Shown here piece after piece: positions 8,286-15,515 of a stretch of DNA of 64,000 nucleotides. Every line of letters starts with the position of its first letter. The first letter of the stretch is position 1. Below the pieces are notes generated by a model, which saw only the letters and a list, made by a program, of their open reading frames with translations, ran no database searches and was not told where the DNA came from. The stretch is taken from NCBI GenBank assembly GCA_023265625.1, contig JAHFST010000012.1, positions 1-64,000 on the forward strand, given 5' to 3'. The stretch is from Deltaproteobacteria bacterium. Lineage in GTDB: Bacteria > UBA10199 > JACPAL01 > JAHFST01. A program made the translations under genes and the position numbers.

Positions 8286-8572
8286 AGGCCCACCACATCG
8301 GGCAAGACTTCCGGATGCTTAGCCGCGACTCCCAGAAGGACGCGAGCCGGGCCGTGAGGTTTTCGCCTCCCTTGTTCCCAATTTCTTAAGGTAGCAACAC
8401 TGATACCTAATAAAGATGCAAATTGGCTTTGAGATAGTCCGAGATTCTTGCGAATTTTTCCAACGTCGGGTTCCTCGAGGTGAGTCACGCGCCCAGGCTT
8501 CATCTTACCTCTCAATATCTCCCCACCCTGCTTGACACTTTTCAAAAGCTCATCAAACATTTTCTTATCCAT
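8282..8572 (-). CDS. HigA/NadS-type helix-turn-helix antitoxin
   Basis: This 96-residue protein begins MDKKMFDELLKSVKQGGEI and carries an Xre-type helix-turn-helix, IRKNLGLSQSQFASLLGIS followed by VATLRNWEQGRRKP. This layout matches the NadS/HigA antitoxins that are translated after their toxin. ATG 8572 overlaps the last eight bases of the toxin gene, so translation is probably coupled; the upstream in-frame ATG at 8590 lies inside the toxin and is less likely. It is expected to neutralise the toxin and to repress the operon by binding the palindrome at 8905-8934. Confidence 0.85.
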   Translation of the reverse strand: MDKKMFDELLKSVKQGGEILRGKMKPGRVTHLEEPDVGKIRKNLGLSQSQFASLLGISVATLRNWEQGRRKPHGPARVLLGVAAKHPEVLPDVVGL

Positions 8573-8885
8573 GGTATTCCTCCTCAACAACCTTCCGTAA
8601 AACCTTAATCTCCTTCGATGTTAGATCGGCACACTCATTTTTCGCATAGAGATAAAGCATCAGAATGATATCCCATCGGGAGGCCCAGTAATAAATAACC
8701 CGAATTCCACCCCTTTTCCCTCGCCCGGAAACTGCCCAACGCAGCTTACGTAAACCACCACTGCCACGGATCAAACACCCAACTTCAGGCTTCAATATCA
8801 GAACTCCCTGAAGATTACGGTACTCCTCGGGAGTTAAAGTTTTCTCTACCCGTCTCGTAAAAATTGGAGTCTCAACAATCATCAT
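8565..8885 (-). CDS. RelE/HigB-family toxin
   Basis: This 106-residue protein has the RelE/HigB pattern: FTRRVEKTLTPEEYRNLQ, then GSGGLRKLRWAVSGRGKRGG with conserved basic residues, then IRVIYYWASRWDIILMLYLYAKNE and a final helix LTSKEIKVLRKVVEEEY. Members are ribosome-dependent mRNA interferases. The gene order, toxin first and antitoxin second, is the HigBA order. ATG codons at 8885 and 8882 are both possible. The two-gene operon reads away from the DEAD-box gene and has a perfect-core palindrome about 20 bases upstream. Confidence 0.85.
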   Translation of the reverse strand: MMIVETPIFTRRVEKTLTPEEYRNLQGVLILKPEVGCLIRGSGGLRKLRWAVSGRGKRGGIRVIYYWASRWDIILMLYLYAKNECADLTSKEIKVLRKVVEEEYHG

Positions 8886-8904
8886 AGTCTCACACCCTTA
8901 CCTA

Positions 8905-8934
8905 TATGTCAATGACGCATACGTCATTGGCATA
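8905..8934. promoter_or_regulatory. 30-bp palindromic operator of the HigBA-type operon
   Basis: CAATGACG (8910-8917) and its exact reverse complement CGTCATTG (8922-8929) flank a CATA spacer. TATG (8905-8908) and CATA (8931-8934) extend the symmetry with one mismatched pair. It lies 20 bases upstream of the toxin start and contains a TTGACA on the minus strand. Confidence 0.65.
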
Positions 8935-9031
8935 TTAATAACAACTCTCGAATTTTTCACTTATCGCTCCCCAAAGAGCCACGAGTTGCTTGTCCTTGTC
9001 ATTTTTTTCTTTATCCGCTAGACACTCCCCC

Positions 9032-10261
9032 ATGCCACATCGCGGACTCAATCATGACGAGGCCTTGGCGCTCGGAGAACATCCGGTGCCTACGACCGAT
9101 CAAACTTTCGAAGGACTCGGTCTCTCGGAGGCCATCCTGAAATGTATTCAGCATGTCGGGTTTAAAAATCCGACACCCATCCAATCAGCGGTCATTCCGC
9201 CTGCCTTGAAAGGGGAGGATATTATCGGATTGGCACAAACCGGTTCCGGAAAAACCGCCGCCTTTGCCCTGCCCATTGCCGAACGGCTGATGCATGGGCA
9301 GGGACTGCGCGGCCTGATCCTCTGCCCTACCCGTGAGATCGCCCTGCAGACCAAGGCGTTTTTGGATCTGTTTGGCAAACACCACCACTTGACCACGGTC
9401 TGCCTGATCGGCGGGGTCAACATGAATCCGCAAATCACGGACCTGAAAAAAAATCCGGACCTGTTGATCGCCACGCCCGGACGCCTCTATGATCACTTGA
9501 ACCGGCGCAACGTCCGGCTCGACCGTATCCAAGAACTGGTCCTTGATGAGGCCGACCACATGCTCGATCTGGGATTCTTGCCCCAGATTGAAAACATTGT
9601 GTCGCATGTCCCGAGACAACGTCACACCATGATGTTTTCCGCCACCATGCCCAGTGCCATCGAACGGCTCGCGCAACGTTTTCTCCACCACCCCACGCGC
9701 ATCGACATCCTCCCCCAGGGGCGCGCCGCGGAAGGGATCACTCACCGGCTCTACCTGGTGCGGGACGACATGAAAAAACAGGCCCTGCTTGCCCTACTGC
9801 ATCAAGAACTGGGGAGCACCTTGGTCTTCACTCGCACCAAGGTCGACGCCACTTGGCTAGCGCGTGTCCTGGAAAAAGAAGGGCAACCCGTCTCGCACAT
9901 CCATTCTGACCGAAGCCAGCGGGAACGCACGGATGCCCTCAAAGGCTTCCGTGAGGGAGAGCATCGCATCTTGGTGGCCACCGACATCGCCTCCCGCGGC
10001 ATCGATGTCCCCGGGATTCAACACATCGTCAATTTTGACATCCCGCAAACCGTGGAAGAATACATCCACCGGGCCGGTCGTACCGCTCGGGCCAATGCCG
10101 TTGGACTCGTCTCGACCATCGCCACTTGGCTCGACAAATCGATGGTCAGAGATATCGAAAAAGCTTTGGAGAAGGAACTGCCCCGTTGCACCTTGCCGGG
10201 GGTGGAGCCTTATACGGAATTGAAGGTCAAACCGTTTGGGCGATTGCGGCGTCGGCGTTAA
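9032..10261 (+). CDS. DEAD-box ATP-dependent RNA helicase (RhlE-like)
   Basis: This protein of about 409 residues has all the superfamily 2 motifs: Q motif (NPTPIQ), Walker A AQTGSGKT, PTREIALQ, TPGR, DEAD (VLDEADHMLDLGF), SAT, then in domain 2 LVFTRTK, ATDIASRGIDVPG and HRAGRTAR. It should unwind RNA in ribosome assembly or mRNA decay. The C-terminal tail after the helicase core is short and ends RLRRRR, so it lacks the long basic tail of some RhlE proteins. The start is uncertain: ATG 9032 and TTG 8990 are both in frame and neither has a good Shine-Dalgarno. A REP palindrome begins eight bases after the stop. Confidence 0.92.
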   Translation: MPHRGLNHDEALALGEHPVPTTDQTFEGLGLSEAILKCIQHVGFKNPTPIQSAVIPPALKGEDIIGLAQTGSGKTAAFALPIAERLMHGQGLRGLILCPTREIALQTKAFLDLFGKHHHLTTVCLIGGVNMNPQITDLKKNPDLLIATPGRLYDHLNRRNVRLDRIQELVLDEADHMLDLGFLPQIENIVSHVPRQRHTMMFSATMPSAIERLAQRFLHHPTRIDILPQGRAAEGITHRLYLVRDDMKKQALLALLHQELGSTLVFTRTKVDATWLARVLEKEGQPVSHIHSDRSQRERTDALKGFREGEHRILVATDIASRGIDVPGIQHIVNFDIPQTVEEYIHRAGRTARANAVGLVSTIATWLDKSMVRDIEKALEKELPRCTLPGVEPYTELKVKPFGRLRRRR

Positions 10262-10268
10262 TGGGATT

Positions 10269-10331
10269 GTAGGGGCGTGATTCATCACGCCCTGCAGGGC
10301 CACGCCTGGGCGCAATAAATTGCGCCCCTAC
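10269..10331. repeat. REP-type palindrome pair, GTAGGGGC ... GCCCCTAC (copy 1)
   Basis: Two hairpins lie head to head: GGGCGTGAT/ATCACGCCC, then GGGCGCAAT/ATTGCGCCC, bounded by GTAGGGGC and GCCCCTAC. The right end supplies the TAG stop of the cardiolipin-synthase-like gene on the minus strand. Confidence 0.85.
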
Positions 10332-11428
10332 AACCAAACCCGAAAATAGAAAAAAAATTTGGACCGCACCCTTACCCACCAAGGCCGTTGCCGCCAATCT
10401 TGCAACGTAATCTCCCTCGATGACGTCAGATCTTTCACAAATTGCCCATCCAACACCCCAACCGCCTCCCCATCTCTCCCAAAGAGATTCACCTCCAGAT
10501 TCCGGAAAAAACTGATGTGATCAATATTGGAGGTCCCAACCGTAAACCACTCCCCGTCCACCGTGGCACTCTTGGCATGCAGAAACCGTCCCTGATATTC
10601 AAAGAGCCGCACGCCGGCGCCAAGCAGACGGGCATAGGTGGCCTGCCCCGCCCAACGGGCGATCCGCACATCGGTCACGCCCGCCGTCAGCAGCGCGACC
10701 TCTACCCCCCGCTGGGCGGCCCGGCGCAAGGCACGACGGATCCCGCGATCCGGGATAAAATAGGGGTTGGTTAAATGGATACATCGTTTGGCATGAATGA
10801 TCGCCGCCAGGTACTCTTGTCGGATCAAGCTCTTGCGCCGCCAACCATGGTTGGGGATCATGTGAAACTTCGATTGCTGCCAGTCAGGACGAAGTTCGCC
10901 GCGCCACAACTCGACCACATCCATCTTGGCCAGGTACCACAAGCCCTCCCAGTTCTCTTGGAAGAGCCGTTTCAGACGTTGGACAGAAACATCCTCCCAA
11001 ATACCCAAACCGGTATCCCGCCAAGCCTCCGGACCACGAAAACGAGCGGAATATTCCGATGATAAATTGAACCCCCCGACAAACCCAACCTCACCATCCA
11101 CCACCATCAACTTACGATGATCACGTCGCCCCAGATGTTCACTGATCGGGAATAAGGGATGGAAGGGCTTGACCGCTATTCCTTGTTGTTCAAGCTCTGC
11201 AAAAAATGACGCATCCGTGCGGAGACAACCCAAGGCATCATAAATCAGCCTCACCTCCACCCCCTCCGCGACTTTTTGGGTCAAAAGTTTTGCAAACGAG
11301 GCGCCAATCTCATCACTGGCAAAGTAGTAAAACTCGATATCAATACTGACGTGCGCCTTGCGGATCGAATCCTGCAAGGCCGCAAAAAAATCATCCCCTT
11401 CAAAGAAAAATGTCAGGCGCGGATTCAA
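10328..11428 (-). CDS. Cardiolipin synthase-like phospholipase D superfamily protein
   Basis: This 366-residue protein has two HKD catalytic motifs, HRKLMVVDGEVGFVGGFN in the first half and HAKSATVDGEWFTVGTSNID in the second, so it makes phosphatidyl transfers, most likely cardiolipin from phosphatidylglycerol. It lacks the N-terminal transmembrane helices of ClsA and is closer to ClsB-type enzymes. The TTG start at 11428 overlaps the anti-sigma stop in a TTGA, so it is translationally coupled to the sigma/anti-sigma pair and may be a direct part of an envelope-stress response. Its own stop codon is contributed by the REP element. An amphipathic C-terminal segment (WVRVRSKFFFYFRVW) could anchor it to the membrane. 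Confidence 0.87.
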   Translation of the reverse strand: MNPRLTFFFEGDDFFAALQDSIRKAHVSIDIEFYYFASDEIGASFAKLLTQKVAEGVEVRLIYDALGCLRTDASFFAELEQQGIAVKPFHPLFPISEHLGRRDHRKLMVVDGEVGFVGGFNLSSEYSARFRGPEAWRDTGLGIWEDVSVQRLKRLFQENWEGLWYLAKMDVVELWRGELRPDWQQSKFHMIPNHGWRRKSLIRQEYLAAIIHAKRCIHLTNPYFIPDRGIRRALRRAAQRGVEVALLTAGVTDVRIARWAGQATYARLLGAGVRLFEYQGRFLHAKSATVDGEWFTVGTSNIDHISFFRNLEVNLFGRDGEAVGVLDGQFVKDLTSSREITLQDWRQRPWWVRVRSKFFFYFRVWL

Positions 11429-12198
11429 GGCAATCTATTTTTTTCTCCCAACCATTTTTTAAACTCTTGTAGAAATTCATTCAAGGCAGGATCTTCGGCA
11501 ACGCCATCACAGAGTCGGGCGCGCATTTTCCTTCCTTCAAACCCAAGATCAACCAACTCAGACGATTCCCCCGAACGACACGAGAGCGGCTCCTGGGTCA
11601 ACATAGGCAACGGAATGATTTTAAGGCGGCGGGCCAAGCGCGTCAGGTTGTCGGTGTCAGAACTATCCACCCCCGCCACGATGACCTCGGGATCAGTACC
11701 TACCTGATGTTTGAGCCCCCCCTTTTCCAACACCCAACGCTCGGAGTGCCCTCGCAACGGCCCCGTTTCTTCTAAGACATAGACAAGGGTCAGATCACTC
11801 ATCTCAGGCGGTGGCATGGATAAGGAGGTACTCGCCGAAACATCAGGGGCGGCGGTTGGCACCTGTGAGATGGGGTCGTCCTGTCGATGCAACAAAAAGC
11901 CAATCCCCACCAATAGCATGGCAGCCAAGGCATATCGAAGCTCCACCCGGGCCGATATCCTCCGCCACGGAGGACGAATCGACCGCTGCGCCAAATCATA
12001 TATCGCCAAACGGGCCTCGGGCGAGGGCTTTTCCAAACGAGGCATTGCCTGCATGGTGAGTTCTAAATCTTGCTGATGAACCTGGCACCTCTCACAAACC
12101 AACAGATGCCCCACCACCACCTCACGTTGTTCCGCGGGTAACAGATCTTCCCGCAGATCAAACAGCAGGCCCTGGCACTCTTCACATGACAGGCTCAT
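11425..12198 (-). CDS. Anti-sigma factor with zinc-finger (zf-HC2) domain
   Basis: This protein of about 257 residues has an N-terminal zinc-binding anti-sigma domain: C-E-E-C early on, then HLLVCERC, the HxxxCxxC signature. A single transmembrane segment (LRYALAAMLLVGIGFLL) lies near residue 100, followed by a periplasmic domain of about 140 residues that I do not recognise. It is expected to hold the sigma factor encoded just upstream at the membrane until a signal arrives. ATG 12198 is one base past the sigma stop; an in-frame GTG at 12207 would overlap it. The cardiolipin synthase gene overlaps its 3' end. Confidence 0.8.
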   Translation of the reverse strand: MSLSCEECQGLLFDLREDLLPAEQREVVVGHLLVCERCQVHQQDLELTMQAMPRLEKPSPEARLAIYDLAQRSIRPPWRRISARVELRYALAAMLLVGIGFLLHRQDDPISQVPTAAPDVSASTSLSMPPPEMSDLTLVYVLEETGPLRGHSERWVLEKGGLKHQVGTDPEVIVAGVDSSDTDNLTRLARRLKIIPLPMLTQEPLSCRSGESSELVDLGFEGRKMRARLCDGVAEDPALNEFLQEFKKWLGEKNRLP

Positions 12199-12199
12199 G

Positions 12200-12886
12200 T
12201 TATCCACCCCCTCTTTTTACCTGCAAAAAATCCCCCTGATCCTTGTCATGACGATACCGGGTCAACTTTCGGTTCAAGGTTTCGACCGCATAACGCACCC
12301 GACTCTTGATGGTCTCCATCGGCACACCCACAATGTCAGCAACCTCGTGGTATTCCAAATCCCCCTGCACCCGCAATAAAAAGGCCTCGCGCTGCTCCTC
12401 GGGAAGATCTTGTAACAATCGTTTCATCCATTCCTGCACCTCCCCCTGGTAGCAGGCCTGCTCCGGGCTATCACTCACCTCCGGGACACGTTCGGCAAGA
12501 TCGCCCTGTTCATCGGATTGCAGCGCCGACATCGCCCCCCTGGCTTCATGCCGACACCGATCAATCCACTGCCGCCGGGCGATGGTAAAAACCCAGCCGG
12601 AGAAACTTTCGGATTTAAATTTGGCGGCCGAGCGAATCACATGAAAAAAGGTCTCTTGAAAGATCTCTTCGGCCACCTGGCGGCTTCGAGTCATCCGCAC
12701 CAAGAAGCCAAAGAGCTTGGATTCATAGCGGTAGTAGAGCTGGTCAAAGGCGTCCAGCTCCCCCCGAACATAGGCCTCCATGAGCTGCTCATCGGTACGA
12801 TGTCCATGAACTTTTTCTGCCAAACGATCCTCCCGGGACGCAATGTACCTGAGGGGCATAACAGAGTAAAGGGCCTGAGTCATCAC
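12200..12886 (-). CDS. ECF-family RNA polymerase sigma factor
   Basis: This 228-residue protein has sigma-70 region 2 (AFDQLYYRYESKLFGFLVRM then QVAEEIFQETFFHVI, with WVFTIARRQWIDRCR) and region 4 (LPEEQREAFLLRVQGDLEYHEVAD then PMETIKSRVRYAVETLNRKL; fragments quoted). It lacks regions 1.1 and 3, which defines the extracytoplasmic-function class. It leads a three-gene operon with its anti-sigma factor and a cardiolipin synthase, which points to envelope or membrane stress. It is the only alternative sigma factor in the window and hence a candidate for the recurrent GCAAC-N16-CGA promoters, but its own upstream region does not contain that motif. Confidence 0.9.
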   Translation of the reverse strand: MMTQALYSVMPLRYIASREDRLAEKVHGHRTDEQLMEAYVRGELDAFDQLYYRYESKLFGFLVRMTRSRQVAEEIFQETFFHVIRSAAKFKSESFSGWVFTIARRQWIDRCRHEARGAMSALQSDEQGDLAERVPEVSDSPEQACYQGEVQEWMKRLLQDLPEEQREAFLLRVQGDLEYHEVADIVGVPMETIKSRVRYAVETLNRKLTRYRHDKDQGDFLQVKRGGG

Positions 12887-12927
12887 TAGGTAAACGACCT
12901 GATATTCGGTTTTGGTTTGATTATTTT

Positions 12928-13644
12928 CTACATCCGCCCATGCTGATGCCGGATATCCTCGCCCTTCACCATCAACACCACCATCTCGGCGATATTGGCC
13001 GCATGGGCCCCAATACGCTCTAGGTAACGGGTGATGCCCAGCAGGCGGGTCGAGCGGTAAATGCTAAAGATATCGCGGGACATGAATTCCACCAATTCGT
13101 TGAACACATCGCGGGAATATCCCTCAATCTCCTCCTGGCGCCGAATGACCTGATAAGCGCGAGTCGCCTCTTCCTTGACATAGGAGCGCAGGCTGTCCTC
13201 CACCATGCGTTCCACGATGTCGGTCATTTTCGGCAAGGTCACGTAGGGTTTGAGCGCTGGTTGCTGGTTGAGTTCCAACACCATTTGGGAAATATCCACG
13301 GCCAGATCACCAATGCGTTCCAAGTCGGCCACGATCTTCATCCCACAGGCCACACTACGAATCTCATGAGGGGTTAGTGTGGGGGCACGACGCGCCGTGC
13401 CCCTGCTAAATAAATCAATGCAAAAATTATCTATTTGAATCTCAAATTGATCAACCTTTTGATCCTCGTCGATCACCTGTTTGGCAAAACTATTCTTTTG
13501 CTCCACCATCCCCTGAATGGCCTTCTTTACCATCCCCTCCACCATCTTCCCCATGCTGAGGATGTCGGTCTTCAGATCGGAAAACCCTCGAGACACCTGT
13601 TTCACTTTTTTCTCCACCACCCTCTTTGCCTTTTGTTTCGCCAT
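12928..13644 (-). CDS. phoU: PhoU-like phosphate transport regulator
   Basis: This 238-residue protein is all-helical with two PhoU repeats. Each carries the metal-binding pattern, seen as KIVADLERIGDLAVDISQM in the first repeat and LERIGAHAANIAEM in the second. PhoU links the Pst transporter to the PhoR kinase and limits phosphate uptake. No pst or phoBR genes are next to it here. ATG 13644 follows GGAGG with an 8-base gap. A lysine-rich N-terminus (MAKQKAKRVVEKKVKQ) extends the usual protein by about 15 residues. Confidence 0.9.
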   Translation of the reverse strand: MAKQKAKRVVEKKVKQVSRGFSDLKTDILSMGKMVEGMVKKAIQGMVEQKNSFAKQVIDEDQKVDQFEIQIDNFCIDLFSRGTARRAPTLTPHEIRSVACGMKIVADLERIGDLAVDISQMVLELNQQPALKPYVTLPKMTDIVERMVEDSLRSYVKEEATRAYQVIRRQEEIEGYSRDVFNELVEFMSRDIFSIYRSTRLLGITRYLERIGAHAANIAEMVVLMVKGEDIRHQHGRM

Positions 13645-13791
13645 AATGGCCGCCTCCTAGTACAGTTCTATTTAAAAGGAAAGCTGTAACTATTCCCCTT
13701 TTTCTGCCCTGAAGACCCGACATTTTCCTGGATGTCAATTTTCCAATCTCCTTGACGCAACTTGAGATATCCAATGACCCGAAAAGGGATC

Positions 13792-14403
13792 ATGCGTTAC
13801 GATTCCTTTCATCATCACCGTCGGTCATCCAGAATGGCGGGGTTTGATTACGCCTCCGAGGGGGCCTATTTTGTAACAATTTGTATCCAAAATCGGGAAT
13901 GCCTTCTGGTTCCTGAGACGATCCGAACCATGGTGAAAAAATCCTGGGATGATTTGTCCGTCCGTTTTCCACAAATCTTATTGGATGAATTTGTGATCAT
14001 GCCCAATCATATTCATGGGATTGTTTTCATCATGGATAACCCAGTCTGTAGGGGCGAATCTTGTATTCGCCCCCGTTCTATTCGCCCCAACCCCGATCAT
14101 CCCGAGGAGGGCGATCACAAGGATCGCCCCTACGGTACCCGTGTTGGATCCATCGGACGCATGATCCAGGCGTTTAAATCAATCACCACCCATCACTACA
14201 CAACCGGTATAAAACAACGAGACTGGCCATCATTCCAAAAACGCTTGTGGCAACGCAACTACTACGAACGCATTATCCGAAACGACGAAGAACTGAACCA
14301 CATCCGCCAATACATCCGGGACAACCCTAAAAATTGGCATCAGGATCCAGAAAATATTGACCCAGCAATAAGGCATCGATCATGTAGGGGTTCAAAATTT
14401 TGA
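13792..14403 (+). CDS. REP-associated tyrosine transposase (RAYT, IS200-like)
   Basis: The protein is about 203 residues. The IS200/TnpA_REP core is clear: GAYFVTICIQNRECLL, then the catalytic HUH motif FVIMPNHIHGIVFI, then a later helix with the expected tyrosine (LWQRNYYERIIRNDEELNHI). RAYTs are single-copy domesticated transposases thought to move REP palindromes. Strikingly, between the HUH motif and the C-terminal helix the gene contains a full REP element (14048-14133) read in frame as about 30 residues, and a second, perfect palindrome (14384-14411) forms its 3' end and stop. ATG 13792 is preferred; TTG 13762 and ATG 13774 are also in frame. The inserted segment may or may not leave the enzyme active. 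Confidence 0.85.
   Translation: MRYDSFHHHRRSSRMAGFDYASEGAYFVTICIQNRECLLVPETIRTMVKKSWDDLSVRFPQILLDEFVIMPNHIHGIVFIMDNPVCRGESCIRPRSIRPNPDHPEEGDHKDRPYGTRVGSIGRMIQAFKSITTHHYTTGIKQRDWPSFQKRLWQRNYYERIIRNDEELNHIRQYIRDNPKNWHQDPENIDPAIRHRSCRGSKF
14048..14133. repeat. REP palindrome pair inside the RAYT gene (copy 2)
   Basis: GTAGGGGCGAAT...ATTCGCCCC is followed by GGGCGATCACAAGGATCGCC and CCTAC. Both ends are nearly identical to the copy at 31524-31574. The element is 86 bases and lies within the open frame of the transposase. Confidence 0.85.
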
Positions 14404-14411
14404 ACCCCTAA
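14384..14411. repeat. REP-type perfect palindrome at the end of the RAYT gene (copy 3)
   Basis: TAGGGGTTCAAAA is followed immediately by its exact reverse complement TTTTGAACCCCTA (26 bases, no loop). The TGA stop of the transposase gene is inside it. It can also serve as a transcription terminator. Confidence 0.8.
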
Positions 14412-14457
14412 TCAGGCGGGCAGCCAAGGGTAAAAAATCACAGGGAAAAAGTCGACC

Positions 14458-15167
14458 TCATGTTGAGAGTCCTGAGACGCGGCGAGCGGGCCGAAAACCG
14501 ATAAAGATGTCACGGAAGACCGGGCGGTCGACGCTGTAGCGGAAACGCACCCCCAAGATCATCGCACTGCCATTAACGAAGGAACCACCGCGCCATCCGG
14601 ATAGGTGGGATCATCCACTTCAATGGTCGTCGGCTCATCAAAATGGGCCAGCTTCTTACCTGAGGCGTCACAAAGCTGTCTGGTAGGGGTCGCATGCGGG
14701 CCTTCGCCTGCCGCCAGGCTCCATTCATCATCGGAGGGAAGATAAAAACCGTTCTCCTCACAAAATTCATAGGCATGGGCGTGGCTGGCCATCACCACCG
14801 GCTTGTTCGGGAGATGCAAGCTTCTCTCATCCTCCGGAGAAAGCCGATCGGTCAGATAAAAGACAATCACCTCCCCATGGACCTGGGGATCACTCGGATC
14901 TTTGCCTGCAAAAATATCTTTCATGGAGCCACCCAGTAGTGCTTCCACGTTACGTCCCCGGGCGATGATCGAACAGCTATGGTCCGCGGTCAGGGCTGGA
15001 TTGGTCAGAAGGACACAGGGATTCTCGGCCTTAAGAAACTTTTGGGTATGGGCGGTATAAACTAAATTGATGGCTGGAACCTGGGCCAAATCAAAGGCTG
15101 GCACAGCCCTCCCATCCACGGTCCCAGCGAGGACCCGGCAAAAAACCATTTCACTGATCGCTGACAT
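14458..15167 (-). pseudogene. Broken FGE-sulfatase/C-type-lectin-fold protein with frameshift
   Basis: The first frame (15167 to a stop at 14559, 202 residues) ends in NKPVVMASHAHAYEFCEENG, FYLPSDDEWSLAAGEG and a short tail, the usual middle of a formylglycine-generating-enzyme fold. The expected C-terminus continues in another frame from 14592 to the TGA at 14458: RGGSF then LGVRFRYSVDRPVFRD and IGFRPARR, the conserved RGGS...R...P..R...GFR ending. The G-N-V-W-E-W stretch that should lie between is missing, so there is both a deletion and a frame change. The codons at the variable positions of the tail are almost all NNC (TTC, TAC, AGC, GTC, GAC), reminiscent of a diversity-generating-retroelement target, but no reverse transcriptase is in the window. 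Confidence 0.7.
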
Positions 15168-15422
15168 AAAATCCTCCCTGAAAATATTTTTAATACCCCT
15201 TGGGGGGCGATAATGTATCTTCGTTAGCTCTTAGAATTTGTTGCGTGTGGGACCAATATTCTCGTCAGTCAGAAATTTCAATGACGCGACTCCTCCGTCA
15301 CGGGATAAACAACACCTCTTTTACTCATTTAACCACAAAAGAACACCGCTGCCAAAAACCCAATATTTACCAAAATATTTACATTGACCGCTTCTTTTTA
15401 AACAGCTTAACCTGCGATCACA

Positions 15423-15494
15423 AGGGGCTCGCGTCGCCCCCTCCACCGGCAAAGCCGGATGGAGCCTTCCCCTCAACAGCCCGTTGGGCCTAGG
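15423..15494 (+). repeat. Composite triple-hairpin repeat, copy A (upstream of dnaX)
   Basis: This 72-base unit has AGGGGCTCGCGTCGCCCC, CTCCACCGGC/AAA/GCCGGATGGAG, and a third hairpin GCCC/GTT/GGGC. Over its first 55 bases it differs from the copy inside argH (39057-39127) at two positions. The rest of the 348-base gap before dnaX (15168-15515) shows no gene; only a weak TTGACC at 15384 was noted. Confidence 0.8.
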
Positions 15495-15515
15495 AGGGGA
15501 GTTTCTAGGTACAAT

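Noticed and set aside
12199-12208. DnaA-box-like TTATCCACC in the sigma/anti-sigma junction
   Set aside because: It has one mismatch at the last base, is isolated, and is explained by coding sequence.
12887-12960. GCAAC/CGA element before the ECF sigma operon as evidence of autoregulation
   Set aside because: I looked for it and found no copy there.
13758-13786. GCAACTT with CGAAAA 18 bases on, upstream of the RAYT gene
   Set aside because: The spacing is at the limit, and the RAYT gene differs in kind from the other ten; it may be chance.
15200-15493. Short frames on both strands upstream of dnaX
   Set aside because: They are largely made of the composite repeat and have no support as genes.
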